DNA of 62,000 bases from Symbiodinium natans (GCA_905221605.1 CAJNDS010001558.1:625001-687000), one strand, 5' to 3'; counted from the first letter of the stretch, positions 10,024 through 21,195 are shown. The notes: generated by a model from the sequence alone, not told the origin. Numbers and translations: made by a program.

Positions 10024-12100
10024 GTAATTAAGCCTTCATCCCTGAATCCGGCCTCTGAGCCACGGGCGGCACTCAGCTCGCCATGTATCCATGTACATGA
10101 CACAATAAAGCCCCTAAACCAGACCCTGATCACGAAGTCTTCCACAGCCCTTAAACCTAAGCCCCCCCCGCCCAACCAAAAAAAAAAAACTCTAAGGCCT
10201 AAACCCTACAACCCAAACCCCTGAATCCTACAGAATCCCCTCTTGGTGATGGGCAGGGGTGACAGCCCGCAACAGTCCGCTCGCTGATGCCTTGGTATCG
10301 GGGGGGTTTATAGGGTTTCGAACTTTCCGCAAGAAGTAGAGCTTGTGGGGTCGGGGCTGCGGGTGGTAAGGTGTCAGGGTTTAGGGTTTAGGGTTTAGGG
10401 TTTAGGGTTTAGGGTTTAGGGCATAGGGCATAGGGTTTAGGGTTTAGGGTTTAGGGTTTAGGGTTTAGGGTTTAGGGTTTAGGGTTTAGGGTTTAGGGTT
10501 TAGGGTTTCGTGTTTAGGCTTAATTTTGCACTTGGTGCTGCTTTGTAGGTTCAGGAGTTGGGAACTGGGGGAGGGAGGGGGGCAGGCGGGGAGGGAGGGG
10601 GGGGTGGAGCTGGAACAGATGGGGGAGGGAGGGAGAGGGGAGGGGAGGGTTCAACCCCGAAACCTACACCCCTGAACCCAAAACCCTCACCCATGGAACC
10701 TTGAACTGGGTTTTGGGGTTTTGGGTTTAGGGACCCTAAATCCTAGACCCTAAACTACCCTGATCCCCAGGCCCCAACCCTACTTTCCTGGCCCTTATAT
10801 AATTACCCCTTCTACACCCACAAGGCAATGGACCATATTAAGGGACCATGTAACTTCCCTTCGACGACACCCTAAACCCTAAACCCTAAACCCTAAAATC
10901 CTAAACCCTAAACCCTAAACCCTCAACCCGAAACCCTAAACCCGAAACCCGAAACCCTAAACCCGCAGGTTTCGAACACGCGTGTACACGTGTTGCAGGA
11001 GGACTGAGGCCGCCGCGCCACTCTGAGCACTCCTGCAACTGCGCATGGTGGGGCTTCGCAGGCTCCAAGGCTGGGTTTAGGGTTTAGGGTTTAAGGTTTA
11101 GGGTTTAGGGTTTAGGGCTTAGGGCTTAGGGCTTAGGGCTTAGGGTTTAGGGTTTAGGGTTTAGCGTTTAGCGTTTAGGTTTTAGGGTTTAGGGTTTAGG
11201 GTTTAGGGTTAGGGTTTGGGGCTTACAGTTGTTCATGTGGCCCTATTTTGGGAAGCCTCCATATCAGGGGGAGGGGATTATGTGGTCAGGGGTGAAGGAT
11301 GGCTCTTCTTGGGGGAGAGATGGCGGCCCCCTCCTTTTCAGGTAGCGTACCCAAACTTGGAGAGCACAGACAGTGAGGCTGAGGAGCCCCAGGCTTAAAG
11401 GGAGCAAGGATGGCCAATTTAAAGCCCTCTGAAAGTTTAGGGTTTGGGGTTTGGGGTTTGGGGTTTAGGGTTTAAGGTTTGGGGTCTAGGGTTTAGGGTT
11501 TAGGGTTTAGGGAAGCCATTCCTCAACATGATCCTCCTAAACCCCAGAAGGGAAAATATCAAGCATCCCAAGGGCCTTCCTTAGCAAGGTTTTCTGACTT
11601 GGGGATAGGTTTCGGCAGAAGACAGGCCGTTCAGCAACGAATGCAGGGCGAAGCGGACTTTCTCTCGCATCGTGGACTGCTCTTGTAGCGGACGACTGAA
11701 GCAAGAACGGGTGAACTGGACGACCACGCGAAATCGGCATGTACAGTGTAACGAGAGAGCGGGCTCTCATCGGATGCAGACACAAACCCCATCCACAAGA
11801 ACATCTGAATCTGAAATCTATGTAGCATGGGGGACCTCTGCGGCTCCACGCGTGGGCTTCCCCCATGATCCAAGGCTGCACAAGGCACAAAACTGGCGAA
11901 TTACTTGAACACAGCCTTCTGTCCAGCTGTGCCTTCGGATTGATGAGGCTGACAGCCTCCACGTGAGCCCCCATGACTGAGCAAAATCCCTCTAAGGCGC
12001 CCTTAGGGTTTTGGGCTTAGGGGTTTAGGGGTTTACGTTTTAAGGGTGGAGGGCTTACAGAGAAGTTGGGTTTCATGGGGGGCTCACATCACTTTCGTTG
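10024..12100. other. Telomere-type arrays and unassigned islands
   Basis: Arrays at 10378-10510, 10868-10960 and 11075-11215; a G-rich block at 10560-10650. A plus-strand frame at 11216-11398 ends in an acidic tail (ESTDSEAEEPQA, stop) after a good acceptor CCTTTTCAG. A minus-strand frame at 11537-11974 (145 codons, MGAHVEAVSLINPKAQLDRR...) shows no known domain, and its end overlaps family F repeat sequence (ATGATCCTCCT). Confidence 0.45.
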
Positions 12101-12125
12101 CTTTTGGCCCCCCCTTCAACTGAAC

Positions 12126-13474
12126 CTCTGGGATCCGCCGGGGCCCAAACTGCGATAGCAGGACCTGGGCCATGTTGCTGAAGACACTAAGCGTTTCGGG
12201 TTTAGGGTTTTGGGGTTTAAGAGTTAAGGTGTTTAGGGTTTAGGGTCTAGGGTGTAAGGGGTCCAGGGCTCCCGAACCTGGAAACTGACACTCTTGCACC
12301 CTTAACGATGAGCATCTCATACGGGGCTTGGGGCTTGGGGCTTGGGGTTTAGGGTTTAGGGCTTATAGGGTTTAGGGTTTACGGTTTAGGGTCTAGGGCT
12401 TAGGGTTTAGGGCTTAGGGCTTAGGGTTTAGGGTTTGGGGCCGAACCCTGCACTTCGACAAGGAGGGGCGGGCACCAAGATCGCCAGGCCCAGCCCAGCG
12501 CCGATAGCGACGCCTTCGGGGGTGAAGGCCTCCTTGTCCTTGGGCCGCGGAGGGATGGGGGTTTAGGGTTTAGGGTTTAGGGCTTAGGGCTTAGGGCTTA
12601 GGGCTTAGGGTTTGATCTTTTTGCTGACTTCAAAACTGGGTGGTCGAACGAGAGAAACAAGGAAACAAGGAGAACCAAAAGGGGAGGGCCAGCGTCGCGA
12701 ACGCCAAACCAGGACCACTGAAGAACCGTAGCATTCTTCGAGAAGGAAACCTGGGCTCGTCTTCTTTCAGGGTGAGGGCGAGGGAGTTGAGGTTGTACGG
12801 TTCAGGGGGTTAGGGCTTGGGGTTTAGGGTTTAGGGTTTAGGGTTTGGGGTTTAGGGTTTGGGGTTTGGGGTTTAGGGTTTAGGGTTTAAGGCTTAGGTG
12901 GTTGTGAAGATGTTGTTTGTTCGCCTTCGCCCGCCTGGTACTGGCAGTCCTCCTGCGTCTGCTCGCAGTAGAAAGAAACCTTGTCTGTTTCAATGGGGAC
13001 GGACCAGTACTTCATCTGGCCGTACATGAACGCTCTTGCTGGAAGCTTCATCCAGGCCATGAGCTTGTCCAAGTAGAGTGTGGTCTTGAGGTTGAAGGGA
13101 ACCACATAAGTGAAGCAAGTACACCTGCGTGCACACACAATCAGCAACACGGGTGCAGCTGCGAGTACCTTCGGGAACAAAAAAACCGCCCCAAAGCGTA
13201 TTCAACCGCCAACCCACAACTACCCACGACTGCACCCTAGAGGCCACCCGAACAGAAAAAGGGGAGGGTGGAGAGTGTCGCGCCCTGCTTGAACCCTAAA
13301 CCCTAAACCCTAAACCCTAAACCCTAAACCCTAAACCCTAAACCCTAAACCCTAAACCCCTTGGAGGCTGAGTTGCTCATTGCCATCCTCCACCGCCATA
13401 CCACACTCCCTGTAGCTGGAAGGATCCCTTGCATCGCACTGGGTCTGCCTCACGCCCACTGACAGGTGAGGCTC
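12126..13474 (-). CDS. Probable membrane protein, four exons, partial
   Basis: Exons at 13474-13358 (EPHLSVGVRQTQCDARDPSS...), 13168-12931 (contains CFTYVVPFNLKTTLYLDK, MAWMKLPARAFMYGQMKYW and VSFYCEQTQEDCQYQ), 12538-12476 (DKEAFTPEGVAIGAGLGLAI) and 12164-12126 (VLLSQFGPRRIPE). The last two join in phase 0 to form one transmembrane helix across the splice, GAGLGLAIL|VLLSQF, with GT donors TTG|GTGCCC and GAG|GTTCAG. The first exon ends directly in GTTTAGGG, so the repeat supplies its donor. An exon-like stretch near 12680-12760 may lie between the second and third exons, but its frame is unclear. The second exon could start at 13124 instead. The family is not recognised; whether all four exons belong to one gene is an inference. 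Confidence 0.45.
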
Positions 13475-13601
13475 CTTGTTTAGGGTTTGGGGCGTAGGGT
13501 TTAGAGTTTAGGGTTTAGAGTTTAGGTTTGGGGCTTAGGGCCTTAGGTTTTGGGGCGTCCCAGCAGAACCGGCTTGCGGGGATTGGAGTCCAGTACTTTA
13601 C

Positions 13602-13724
13602 CCTAAACTCAAGGCTTGGCCGCCGGTGACTCTCGGACCCACGAACCCCCTCTTACAATCCCCTGACACGAAACGTCCTAAAACGGAAGAAGGTTTTAGA
13701 GGTTGGCTGTTGCCTTGAGTTTAG
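13602..13724. repeat. Inverted repeat of 14-15 bp arms
   Basis: CCCTAAACTCAAGGC at 13602 is mirrored by GCCTTGAGTTTAGG at 13711, with about 95 bp between. It resembles the other foldback elements, but only one copy was seen. Confidence 0.5.
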
Positions 13725-13754
13725 GCCTAAACCCTAAAAAGAATCGGTTTGGGT

Positions 13755-13850
13755 GGCTTTGCTGCCTCGGACGGCGTGGGGTGGGAGAAAAGTGTCAGAT
13801 GGCCTTCCACAATCGGGCCAAAGCTGCTCATCGCGCCTCACGAAGCTTTC
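13755..13850 (-). pseudogene. Exon copy, paralogous to 28205-28300
   Basis: The minus strand reads LESFVRRDEQLWPDCGR..., which matches ESFVKFDEQPWPDCGG on the plus strand near 28205. DNA similarity covers about 90 bp. This copy lacks the GT donor that follows the other, so it may be a decayed duplicate. Confidence 0.45.
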
Positions 13851-14094
13851 GAGCTTGTTCCAAAACCTAACCTTTACAGCATCTACGCCCTCTCACAGCA
13901 AACCCTAAGCCCTAAACCCTGAACCCTTAACCCGAAAATCCTTGTTCTGGCACTCAGGGCTGCGAAAACTGAGAGGCCGGGAGTCTAAATGGTGGGCCCT
14001 TGCGAATACCCTTAACGATCAGTGAAGGCCTACTGTAGATAGAGAAGATAGAGAACCACGACTCGCCTGCCCAACCACCTCAGAACCAAAGGGT

Positions 14095-14305
14095 GGTTAG
14101 GGTTTAGGGTTTAGGGTTCGGGTTTAGGTTTTAGAGTTTAGGGTTTGGGGTCTAGGGGTTTAGGGGTTTAGGGGTCTAGGGGTTTAGGGGTTTAGGGGTT
14201 TAGGGGTTTAGGGGTTTGGGGGTTTGGGGGTTTAGGGGTTTAGGGGTTTAGGGGTTTAGGGGTTTAGGGGTTTAGGGGTTTAGGGGTTTAGGGGCTTAGG
14301 GCTTA
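14095..14305 (+). repeat. TTTAGGGG octamer array
   Basis: Mostly GGGGTTTA units, about eighteen copies, with TTTGGGGG variants. The same octamer array recurs at 15025-15155, 15675-15830 (complement), 25675-25920 and 40925-40990. Confidence 0.95.
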
Positions 14306-14903
14306 TGGCGTATCACCCTAGACCCGCCCTTAAGAGGACCGAACTCAAAGGAATAACGCAACTTCTGGGCATCCGACACGCGACGTCCCTGAACCCCCGC
14401 GCCCCTCAAGCTTTAAATGCCCAAAGCACCCTAACCCCTAAACCCTAAACCCTAAACCCTAAACCAACGCCCCAAACACTAAAACCTTAGGCACCTAGGA
14501 ACAAGGGACCATGATTTGGATCCCCCCCCCTTCAAGATCCCGAGCTGCGCGGGTTTGGGTTTGGGTTCCGGATTCTGGCTTGAGGCTTTTCGGCTTGGGC
14601 TTCAGTTGTAGTCTTTGCAGCTAGGCGTGGATCACACAAACAAGTTGGCAAGTTGAGGGTAAGGGCGCAAGAACACCTTAACGAGGGTATTTGCATCACA
14701 AAGGGTCATAAGCTCCCCAAGCCGCAGTCCCGAGAAGCCGATATAAACCTAAACCCTAAGCCCCGAAACCTTTATTCCTAAACCCTACAGGAAGTAAGCG
14801 CTAAACACTGGGCCCCCCTAAGCTCCCGAAGCCCCAACCCCTAAGAAGTCTTCCAGCCCTAAACCCTACACCCTAAACCAGTAAACCCCTACAGCCTACA
14901 CCC

Positions 14904-14999
14904 GACACTCTGGGTCTCCTTGAAGGAGATATCGATGGCGCCGACCTTCTTCCGAGAGAGCTTCGGAAGAAGCTCCAGGGCACTCCTGAGAGGAGCATT
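14904..14999 (-). CDS. Exon-like island
   Basis: Minus strand, after a CCCCAG acceptor, reads ALELLPKLSRKKVGAIDIS with strongly GC3-biased codons and a possible donor GTGTAGG. It lies 3' of the glycosyltransferase-like gene and could be a later exon of it. The plus strand is also open here; minus is preferred because confident genes all run that way. Confidence 0.35.
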
Positions 15000-15002
15000 C
15001 TG

Positions 15003-15175
15003 GGGTTAGGGTTTAGGGTTTAGGGGTTCAGGGGTTTAGGGGTTTAGGGGTTTAGGGGTTTAGGGGTGTAGGGGTGTAGGGGTTTAGGGGTTTAGGGGTT
15101 TAGGGGTTTAGGGGTTTAGGGGTTTCGGGGTTTAGGGGTTTAGGGGTTTAGGGGCTTAGGGTTTAGGGTTTAGGG
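15003..15175 (+). repeat. TTTAGGGG octamer array
   Basis: About eighteen units, bounded on both sides by normal TTTAGGG units. Confidence 0.95.
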
Positions 15176-15189
15176 TTGGGGGTTCAAAG

Positions 15190-15269
15190 TTCACGGCCGC
15201 TTCACACCACGACCCAGCAGAACCCACAGCAAGTCCAAGCCACTTTGGCGGCTTCCGCTGCGCGGAGAC
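15190..15269 (-). CDS. Exon-like island
   Basis: After a CTCGCAG acceptor at 15270 the minus strand reads VSAQRKPPKWLGLAVGSAG. It could continue the glycosyltransferase-like gene; the exit splice site is unclear and the plus strand is open too. Confidence 0.3.
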
Positions 15270-15659
15270 CTGCGAGATCCCAAACCCCCACAAACTACTA
15301 AACCTTCAAGGGTTTAGGGTTTAGGGTTGAGGGTTGAGGGTTTAGGGTCTAGGGTCTAGGGTCTAGGGTTTAGGGCCAAAACCCTTAACAACCTTGAACC
15401 CTGAACCTAAACGCAATCAGCCCTCAACCCTCCGCACCGAAAACCCCGGACCCTAAACCCCTTAACCTAAAGCCGAGGCCCGGTTGGGACCGAAATACAG
15501 ACACCCATCCTGGGGATTAGGGGTTAGGGTTTAGGGTTTAGAGTTTCTCCGGCCCTGTGTTACAAACCTCCCCAACTAAGGCGCTCGTGGGCCTTTACCC
15601 TCAACTCGCAGGAACATGGCGGCTGATCAGTCTGTTCAAATGGCTGCACCTGCACTCTT

Positions 15660-15862
15660 GAACCCTAAACCCTAAACCCCTAAACCCCTAAACCCCTAAA
15701 CCCCTAAGCCCCTAAACCCCTAAACCCCTAAACCCCTAAACCCCTAAACCCCTAAACCCCTAAACCCCTAAACCCCTAAACCCCTAAACCCCTAAACCCC
15801 TAAACCCCTAAACCCCTACACCCTAAACCCCTAAACCCTAAACCCTAAACCCTAACCCTTCA
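15660..15862 (+). repeat. CCCCTAAA octamer array
   Basis: About twenty CCCCTAAA units, flanked by CCCTAAA. It sits immediately 3' of exon six of the glycosyltransferase-like gene, so it is intronic or downstream. Confidence 0.95.
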
Positions 15863-15897
15863 AGCCCCCCAGAGGGATGCAACGGCTCTGCGGGGGC

Positions 15898-18451
15898 CTC
15901 CGTGGGCAGCGTCTGCCGCATGGTCCGGGAGATGTTGACGCGGCCCTCCGTAGGATCCTAAAGAAGCTGCAGAGTTTTCTTAGGGTTTAGGGTTAGGGTT
16001 GAGGGTTGAGGGTTGAGGGTTGAGGGTTTGGGGTGTAGGGTTTAGGGTTTAGGGTTTCTGGTTTAGGGTTTAGGGCCACCCAACCTCCACAAAGTCTGGG
16101 AGGTATTGGCCGTTGAAGCGGTTGAAGCCCACGGATTCGAACCAGCTGTAGAAGACCGCGGCTTGGTCTTCCCAGTCCGTGGGGAGATCCTCCTTCGAGA
16201 TCACCACGTCCGCCAGCATCACGTAGCGCACGTAGTTCCAGATTCCCGTGTTCACAAACTCCACGCCCCACTTCTTGGTCAAGTAAGTTCGCACCTCAGG
16301 GTCCAAAAAGCCCCAAGCTCCCCAGCTCCCCAAGTTGTGTAGGGTTTTTGTTGCTTGTATCTCTATATATGTACACTCACCAAGAATTCAAAAGGGAGCC
16401 CTAAGTACACTCGCCGGGAACAGCAATACAAACCCTGTTTCAAACGCGGTTTAGGTGTTGGACCCTAAACCCGAAACCCTAAACCCGAAACCCTAAACCC
16501 TAAAACCCTATGTCATGGGAGGTCCACCTGATGTCCGATCTGCTCGCTCCTCTTGTAGACCTGGGCTGCTTAAGAGGACACCCCAAACACCCTAAACCCT
16601 AAAAGCCCCAACCCGAAGAACTACTAAACCCTACACCCTAAACGCTACACCCCAAAGCCTAGATCTCAGCCACTCAGGCACCAGGTAGGGGAGATCCTCC
16701 CAGGTAATCTTGTTCGTATCGACGTCAAAGATGCAGCGCGCCGTGGGCACATACCAGACGGCAGTGTCACGGGACCTCATGTTCAGGATCATGTCGTAGT
16801 ACCTTAGGCCCGGAGACTCAACACGCGCTTCCTCCCCGATGCTCCACGCACGCTCAACCCTAAACCCTCATGAGAGGGGGACCCTTCAAGGAAGAGGCCT
16901 GGAGAAACAATAATGATATTAGGAATAATAGTAATAATGGTAAGGGAATATTAATATTCAATAATAATCAAAATCATAGTCATAATAATCATAACAATAA
17001 TAATAAGAATAACAGGAATAATAAGAATACTCATAAGGCAAATAATAATAAGAAGAAGAAGAATAAGAATAATAAGAATAATAATAATAATCGTAACAAT
17101 GATAATCCGAGCACCTGTTTAATTAAACCCCCCATATTTAAAGAAATATTTTTTCTCCGGAAGCCCGCCGGAAGACTACTTTCCATTGCGGTGGATTTCG
17201 TATGGCCATAACCCCCCACATTTAAAGAATTTTTTTGGGGGGGGTTCAAAAATCTGTCGGCAGGCTTCTTGTTTTGCTTGCGGAGATGCGGAGCTACAGC
17301 ACCTCAGGGATCTGCAGCCGATTGTTTTTAATAGAGAATCAATGCAGGGCCATGGTCCAATTATTGCGGAACCCTGCCTTCCTTATTTTGGGGGGGGGGG
17401 GGGACCCCTCCCAATTAAACAGGTGCTCGGATTAATGATAATCATAATCAAAATAATAGTAATAGTAATGATGAGAATTAATATGGCACACGAGGCACTC
17501 CAGGGTGAACGACCCCGAGGCATCCAGCAGCTCGTGGTAGCGGTCCGCGCGCGCGAAGAAGGCGTGGTCCTCCAGGAAGTCGACCTGCGCAGCTGGGGCA
17601 GCCACAAAAAAAGGGGGGGGGGGGGGTTGAGGGCTTAGGGTTTTTAGGGTTTCGGGTTTAGGGTTTGGGGTTCAGGGTTTAGGGTTTGGGGTTTAGGGTT
17701 TGGGGGTGAGGGTTAAGCCGAAAGCCCACCATGAACGCGCGCTCCTGGCCTGCGGGCCCTCCTTGAAGTCCTCGGGCTCCCGCTGCGTGAGGAGATTGAG
17801 GCTGAGGTCGAAGTCGATGCGGTAGCCGCTGACGCTGCTGGTGGAGGGCCGCACGTGCAGGTTCTGGTGGTGCCCGTGCGGGACAATGATCTTGTCACCG
17901 GCGGCCTCGTAGATCTGCGGCGCGGCGATGGGGTAGTCGGGGTGCGCCTCGAGCGCCCGGAAGAGCTCGCAGGCGAAGTCCCGCTCCATTGGGTAGGCGT
18001 CGTTGTGCATGAGCACGGCGTACTTCGTCCTCAGCAGTGGCTGCACCTTCAGGAATCCCGCGATGGGTGCCTCACTTCGGCCCACAGCCACCGTGGTGAA
18101 GTTGGAGAAGAGCTTCGCGCCCGCGGCCTCCGCATCCACGTGGCGGCAGCCACGGATGGCCGGGTAGGCGTAGAAGACCGGCATGTCCCTGGGAAACATG
18201 CTGGCTAGGTGCGCGAGGTGCTCGTAGGCTTGTCCGCAGGTGTCTTTCACCGTGACCACCAAGCTGACAGAGGAGATAAGATCTGCATCTGAGCACGGGG
18301 CATAGGCTGGAGTCATGGCACTGGGGATGCCTGGCAGGGCCATGTTGCGGAAGAGCCGGCGCACACACGGAGAATAGGTCATGCGACCAACCGCGAGCGC
18401 CAGCAGCAAAACCACCAGGGCACGCGGGCCATAAAGCTTCGCAAGCCCCAT
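15898..18451 (-). CDS. Type II membrane glycosyltransferase-like protein, six exons
   Basis: Exons: 18451-17726, 17584-17492, 16852-16682, 16560-16528, 16294-16085, 15957-15898 (about 431 aa, all phase 0). Start ATG 18451 is followed by a signal anchor (LVVLLLALAVG, residues 12-22). A GT-A-like half follows: SLVVTVKDTCGQAYEHLAH, YAVLMHNDAYPMERDF (candidate metal-binding D), then VDFLEDHAFFARADRYHELL with the ED pair usual in GT2-type catalytic domains. Later exons read VWYVPTARCIFDVD, ITWEDLPYL, VYKRSEQIGHQ (a 33-nt micro-exon), YLTKKWGVEFVNTGIWNYV and GFNRFNGQYLPDFVE. Donors are GC (exon 1), GT (CTC|GTGTGC, CTG|GTGCCT, CAG|GTGGAC, GAG|GTTGGG) and GC (GAG|GCCCCC). Introns carry CCCTAAA arrays, a TIR element and a family D element. 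Likely a Golgi or ER luminal transferase; donor and acceptor unknown. The 3' end is not defined. Confidence 0.72.
16340..16445. mobile_element. Palindromic element family D (copy 3), intronic
   Basis: Contains TGTACACTCACCAAGAATTC, AAAGGGAGCC and GTACACTCGCC like the copies at 4274 and 23266. Lies inside the intron between the 33-nt and the 210-nt exon of the glycosyltransferase-like gene. Confidence 0.55.
16903..17106 (+). repeat. AAT-rich microsatellite
   Basis: Irregular AATAAT/AAGAAT/CATAAT triplets, giving a poly-Asn/Lys open frame of no meaning. Lies in an intron next to the TIR element at 17107. Confidence 0.9.
17107..17430. mobile_element. 324-bp element with 18-bp perfect terminal inverted repeats
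   Basis: The left end CCGAGCACCTGTTTAATT at 17107-17124 is exactly mirrored at 17413-17430. Both sides are flanked by AATGATAAT-type sequence. The interior has two related pieces (CCCCCCATATTTAAAGAA and CCCCCCACATTTAAAGAA) and no coding frame of note. It sits in the intron between exons 2 and 3 of the glycosyltransferase-like gene; a non-autonomous DNA transposon is the best reading. Confidence 0.75.
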
Positions 18452-18547
18452 CTTGCCTGGTGTGATTGGAGAAGCTCCCAGTTGCGATGCCTTCCTGTGC
18501 CAAAAACGCTGTCGGGGGCGCCGGGCCGCTTCGTGCCGAATCTCTTA

Positions 18548-18662
18548 CTAGTAGGGTCTTGTCTGGAGGTTCATGAGTAGGTAGAGGCAGGGTTATAAGG
18601 GGTTCGAAGTAGAATTGCCATACGTTTAACCCTACTTAGAACTACCCATGAACCTCCACGTA
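18548..18662. mobile_element. Palindromic element family E
   Basis: GGAGGTTCATGAGTAGG near 18562 is mirrored by CTACCCATGAACCTCC near 18645. Half-copies occur near 9440-9465 and 57000-57062, and a related foldback lies at 30570-30618. Lies just upstream of the glycosyltransferase-like start codon. Confidence 0.6.
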
Positions 18663-19170
18663 GGGCTTCAGGTCTCAGGGGTTGCAGGGTTTTCAATGTG
18701 ACGGGCATCATGAGGCAGGAAGGAGCCCAGGAAGAATGAGGGAACCCTTGCTTGGTTTAAAGGGGCTGATAAGGGAACACAAACCCCCTAAACCCTAAAC
18801 CCTAAACCCCAAACCCTAAACCCTAAACCCTATAAAAAAAAGGAATAAGGGCCTACCCTGGACCCTAAACCCCAAACCCCAAACCCTAAACCCTAAACCC
18901 TAAACCCCAAACCCTAAACCCTAAACCCAAACCCAAGCCACCCCTGGCCCCTTCGGTCCAAGGTTGAAGGTTTAGGGCTTAGTGTTTGGGGTTTAGCGTT
19001 TAGGGCTTAGGGTGTGGGGTTTGGGGTTTAGGGTTTAGGGTTTGGGGTTTAGGGTTTAGGGTTTCGGGCTTCCGGCACCTGGGAGATCGGTCGGAACTTC
19101 GCGCCTGGGCAGCAGGGGGCTGAAAGGGCTTTGGCTCTCTTAAGGTTAGGGTTTAGGGAAGGCAGCGAAT
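18663..19170. other. Intergenic spacer with CCCTAAA blocks
   Basis: Contains a copy of the AAAGGGGCTGATAAGGGAAC unit (see 3800-3955) interrupted by CCCTAAA repeats at 18781-18830, then TTTAGGG-type repeats at 18960-19070. No gene seen. Confidence 0.6.
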
Positions 19171-19180
19171 CCAAGAAAGG

Positions 19181-20269
19181 AAAATTAGCTCTGAAGTTAA
19201 TTGACCGGCATCGGGCCGGCTCGACGCCCCTTAGGTCCAGCACAATTAGCTCTCGATTTAATTGCCTGTTAACGTCGCGCGACGTAGCATGCCACGCGGG
19301 CGAGCTGCTCAAGGGAAACAATTAAATCAGGATTTAATTGTTTCTGCTAGACGACCCCAACCCGCAGCAGAATTAAATCAAGATTTAATGGACATGAATC
19401 AATGACCAAGCCTGAATACGGGTCGGATCGGGAACCACCTCAACCACTAGGACACCCATGAAATTAGGGACAAACAGATAACTAAATACACCTACACCGG
19501 AATGTTGATGGCATGGCAGTGAGGTGATTGTCGAAGGGAGCTCACGCTTCCTCGGAGGTCTTTTCGTAATAATAACAATAATAATAATAGTAATAGTAAT
19601 AATAATAGTCACAATAAGAACAACAATAATAATAGTAATCGTAATAAAAGTGATAGTAATAGTAAGAGTACTAATAATAATCATCAGAGTACACGTAATA
19701 ATAATAAGAATAATGATAAAAATAGTAAGAGTAATAATCATAGTAATAGCAATAATAATAATAATAGGATGAAGAGTAATGGTAATAATAATACGAATAG
19801 TAATAGTAATAATAATGGTAAAAAAGAATAATAATATTAATAATATTAATAATAATATAATAATAGAAATAAAAATAATGGTAAGAGTAAGAATAATATA
19901 AATAGTAATAGTAATAATAATCGTAATAATAAAAGTAATAGTAATAATAACAGTAATAGTAATAATAATACTAATAGTAAGAGTAATAATAATAATAGTA
20001 GTAATAATAATACTACTAGTAATAGTAATAATAAGACTAATAGTAATAATAGTAATAGTAGTACAATTAAATCATGATTTGATGGTGCAAATAGTTACCA
20101 ATTAGCACAAGTCTCTGCTATACCATTAACTCAGGATTTAATTGTCTTCCAGTCAAACGCAAAGAAACACAATTAAATCTGGATTTCATTGTGTCGTTGG
20201 AGGGGACAAGGTATGTCGAGGTAGGTCAAAACCCAACCCAAACGCAACAATTAAATCAGGATTTAATGG
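19181..20269. repeat. Eight 22-bp palindromes around an AT-rich microsatellite
   Basis: The consensus is CAATTAAATC, two bases, GATTTAATTG. Copies start at 19181, 19243, 19319 and 19370 on the left and at 20064, 20123, 20170 and 20248 on the right. The best copy, 19319-19340, is a near-perfect palindrome. Spacers of roughly 25-56 bp differ from each other. Between the two groups lies unique DNA and a TAATAG-type microsatellite. Confidence 0.85.
19566..20063 (+). repeat. TAATAG/AATAAT microsatellite
   Basis: About 500 bp of imperfect AATAAT, AGTAAT and AGTAGT triplets. Open frames of Ile/Val/Asn on both strands are artefacts of composition. Confidence 0.95.
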
Positions 20270-20287
20270 TTTGTAAATTCTGGACTC

Positions 20288-20469
20288 ATTGGTTTTCTAG
20301 GTGGAAGGGTTTAGGGTTTAGGGTTCAGAGTTTAGGGTTCAGGGTTGAGGGTTGAGGGTTCAGGGTTGAGGGTTGAGGGTTGAGAGTTGAGGGTTGGGGG
20401 TTGAGGGTTGGGGTTGGCTTAGGGCTTCGCGAGTCTCCGACACTATGGCAAGCTAGCCTCATACCCCCC

Positions 20470-20503
<34 letters not shown>

Positions 20504-20641
20504 TCTGTATATATATGAGTATAGGGAGCCCTATCACAACGGCTATCTGTGCGTACAAGTAAGATCTTAAATGCATACATGCATGCATAAATACATCCAC
20601 TTATACACACCTACTATTTAACATTATTGTTAGATGTATAT
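20288..20641. other. TTGAGGG-type repeats and an AT microsatellite
   Basis: GGTTGAG/GGTTCAG units to about 20420, then an (AT)n stretch at 20469-20515 and a short CATA-rich stretch. Nothing gene-like. Confidence 0.7.
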
Positions 20642-20746
20642 GGGCATTCCCGAAAATAGGGGTGCCCCTATCATATACCCCCCCCAAGTACTATAAGCCT
20701 CATTGTAGGAACCCCAAAAAGTGTACCCCTATTTTCGGAAACCCCA
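20642..20746. mobile_element. Palindromic element family B (copy 2)
   Basis: The clearest copy: TTCCCGAAAATAGGGGT at the left is mirrored by ACCCCTATTTTCGGAAA at the right, with GTACTATAAGCCTC and GTAGGAACCCC between. Confidence 0.75.
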
Positions 20747-20900
20747 ATATACACAAGTAACCCTAAACCCTAAACCCCTAAACCCCTAAACCCCTAAACC
20801 CTAAACCTTAAACCCTAAACCCTAAACCCCTAAACCCTAAACCCTAAACCCGAAACCCCTAAACCCCTAAACCCCTAAACCCTAAACCGCTTAGAGCAAC

Positions 20901-20950
20901 GATGCGCAGGGCCCGAGCCTCCGCTGGCGCAGGCTTGGCCACCGGGTAGC
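20901..20950 (-). CDS. Exon-like island
   Basis: After CTGCGAG the minus strand reads GYPVAKPAPAEARALRI and ends at a GT donor (ATC|GTTGC). 50 nt, GC3-rich. No partner exon assigned. Confidence 0.35.
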
Positions 20951-20996
20951 CTCGCAGCGCGGAGGGTGGAGGCTCCCATGAGCCCGGTTGAGCGTT

Positions 20997-21195
20997 TAGG
21001 GTTTAGGGTTTAGGGTTTAGGATTTAGGGTTTAGGGGTTAGGGTTTAGGGTTTAGGGTTTAGGGTTTAGGGTTTAGGGTTTAGGGTTTAGGGTTTAGGGT
21101 TTAGGGTTTAGGGTTTAGGGTTTAGGGTTTAGGGTTTAGGGTTTAGGGTTTAGGAGTTTAGGGTTTAGGGCTTAGGGTTTGGGGTTTAGTTTAGA
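20997..21195 (+). repeat. TTTAGGG array
   Basis: About 27 units with few changes. Confidence 0.95.

Noticed and set aside
16870-17211. Asn/Lys-rich ORF
   Set aside because: AAT microsatellite in an intron.
19181-20269. CRISPR array
   Set aside because: Repeats are palindromic and regularly spaced, but spacers vary in length, the locus is eukaryotic and there are no cas genes. Kept as an unexplained palindrome cluster.
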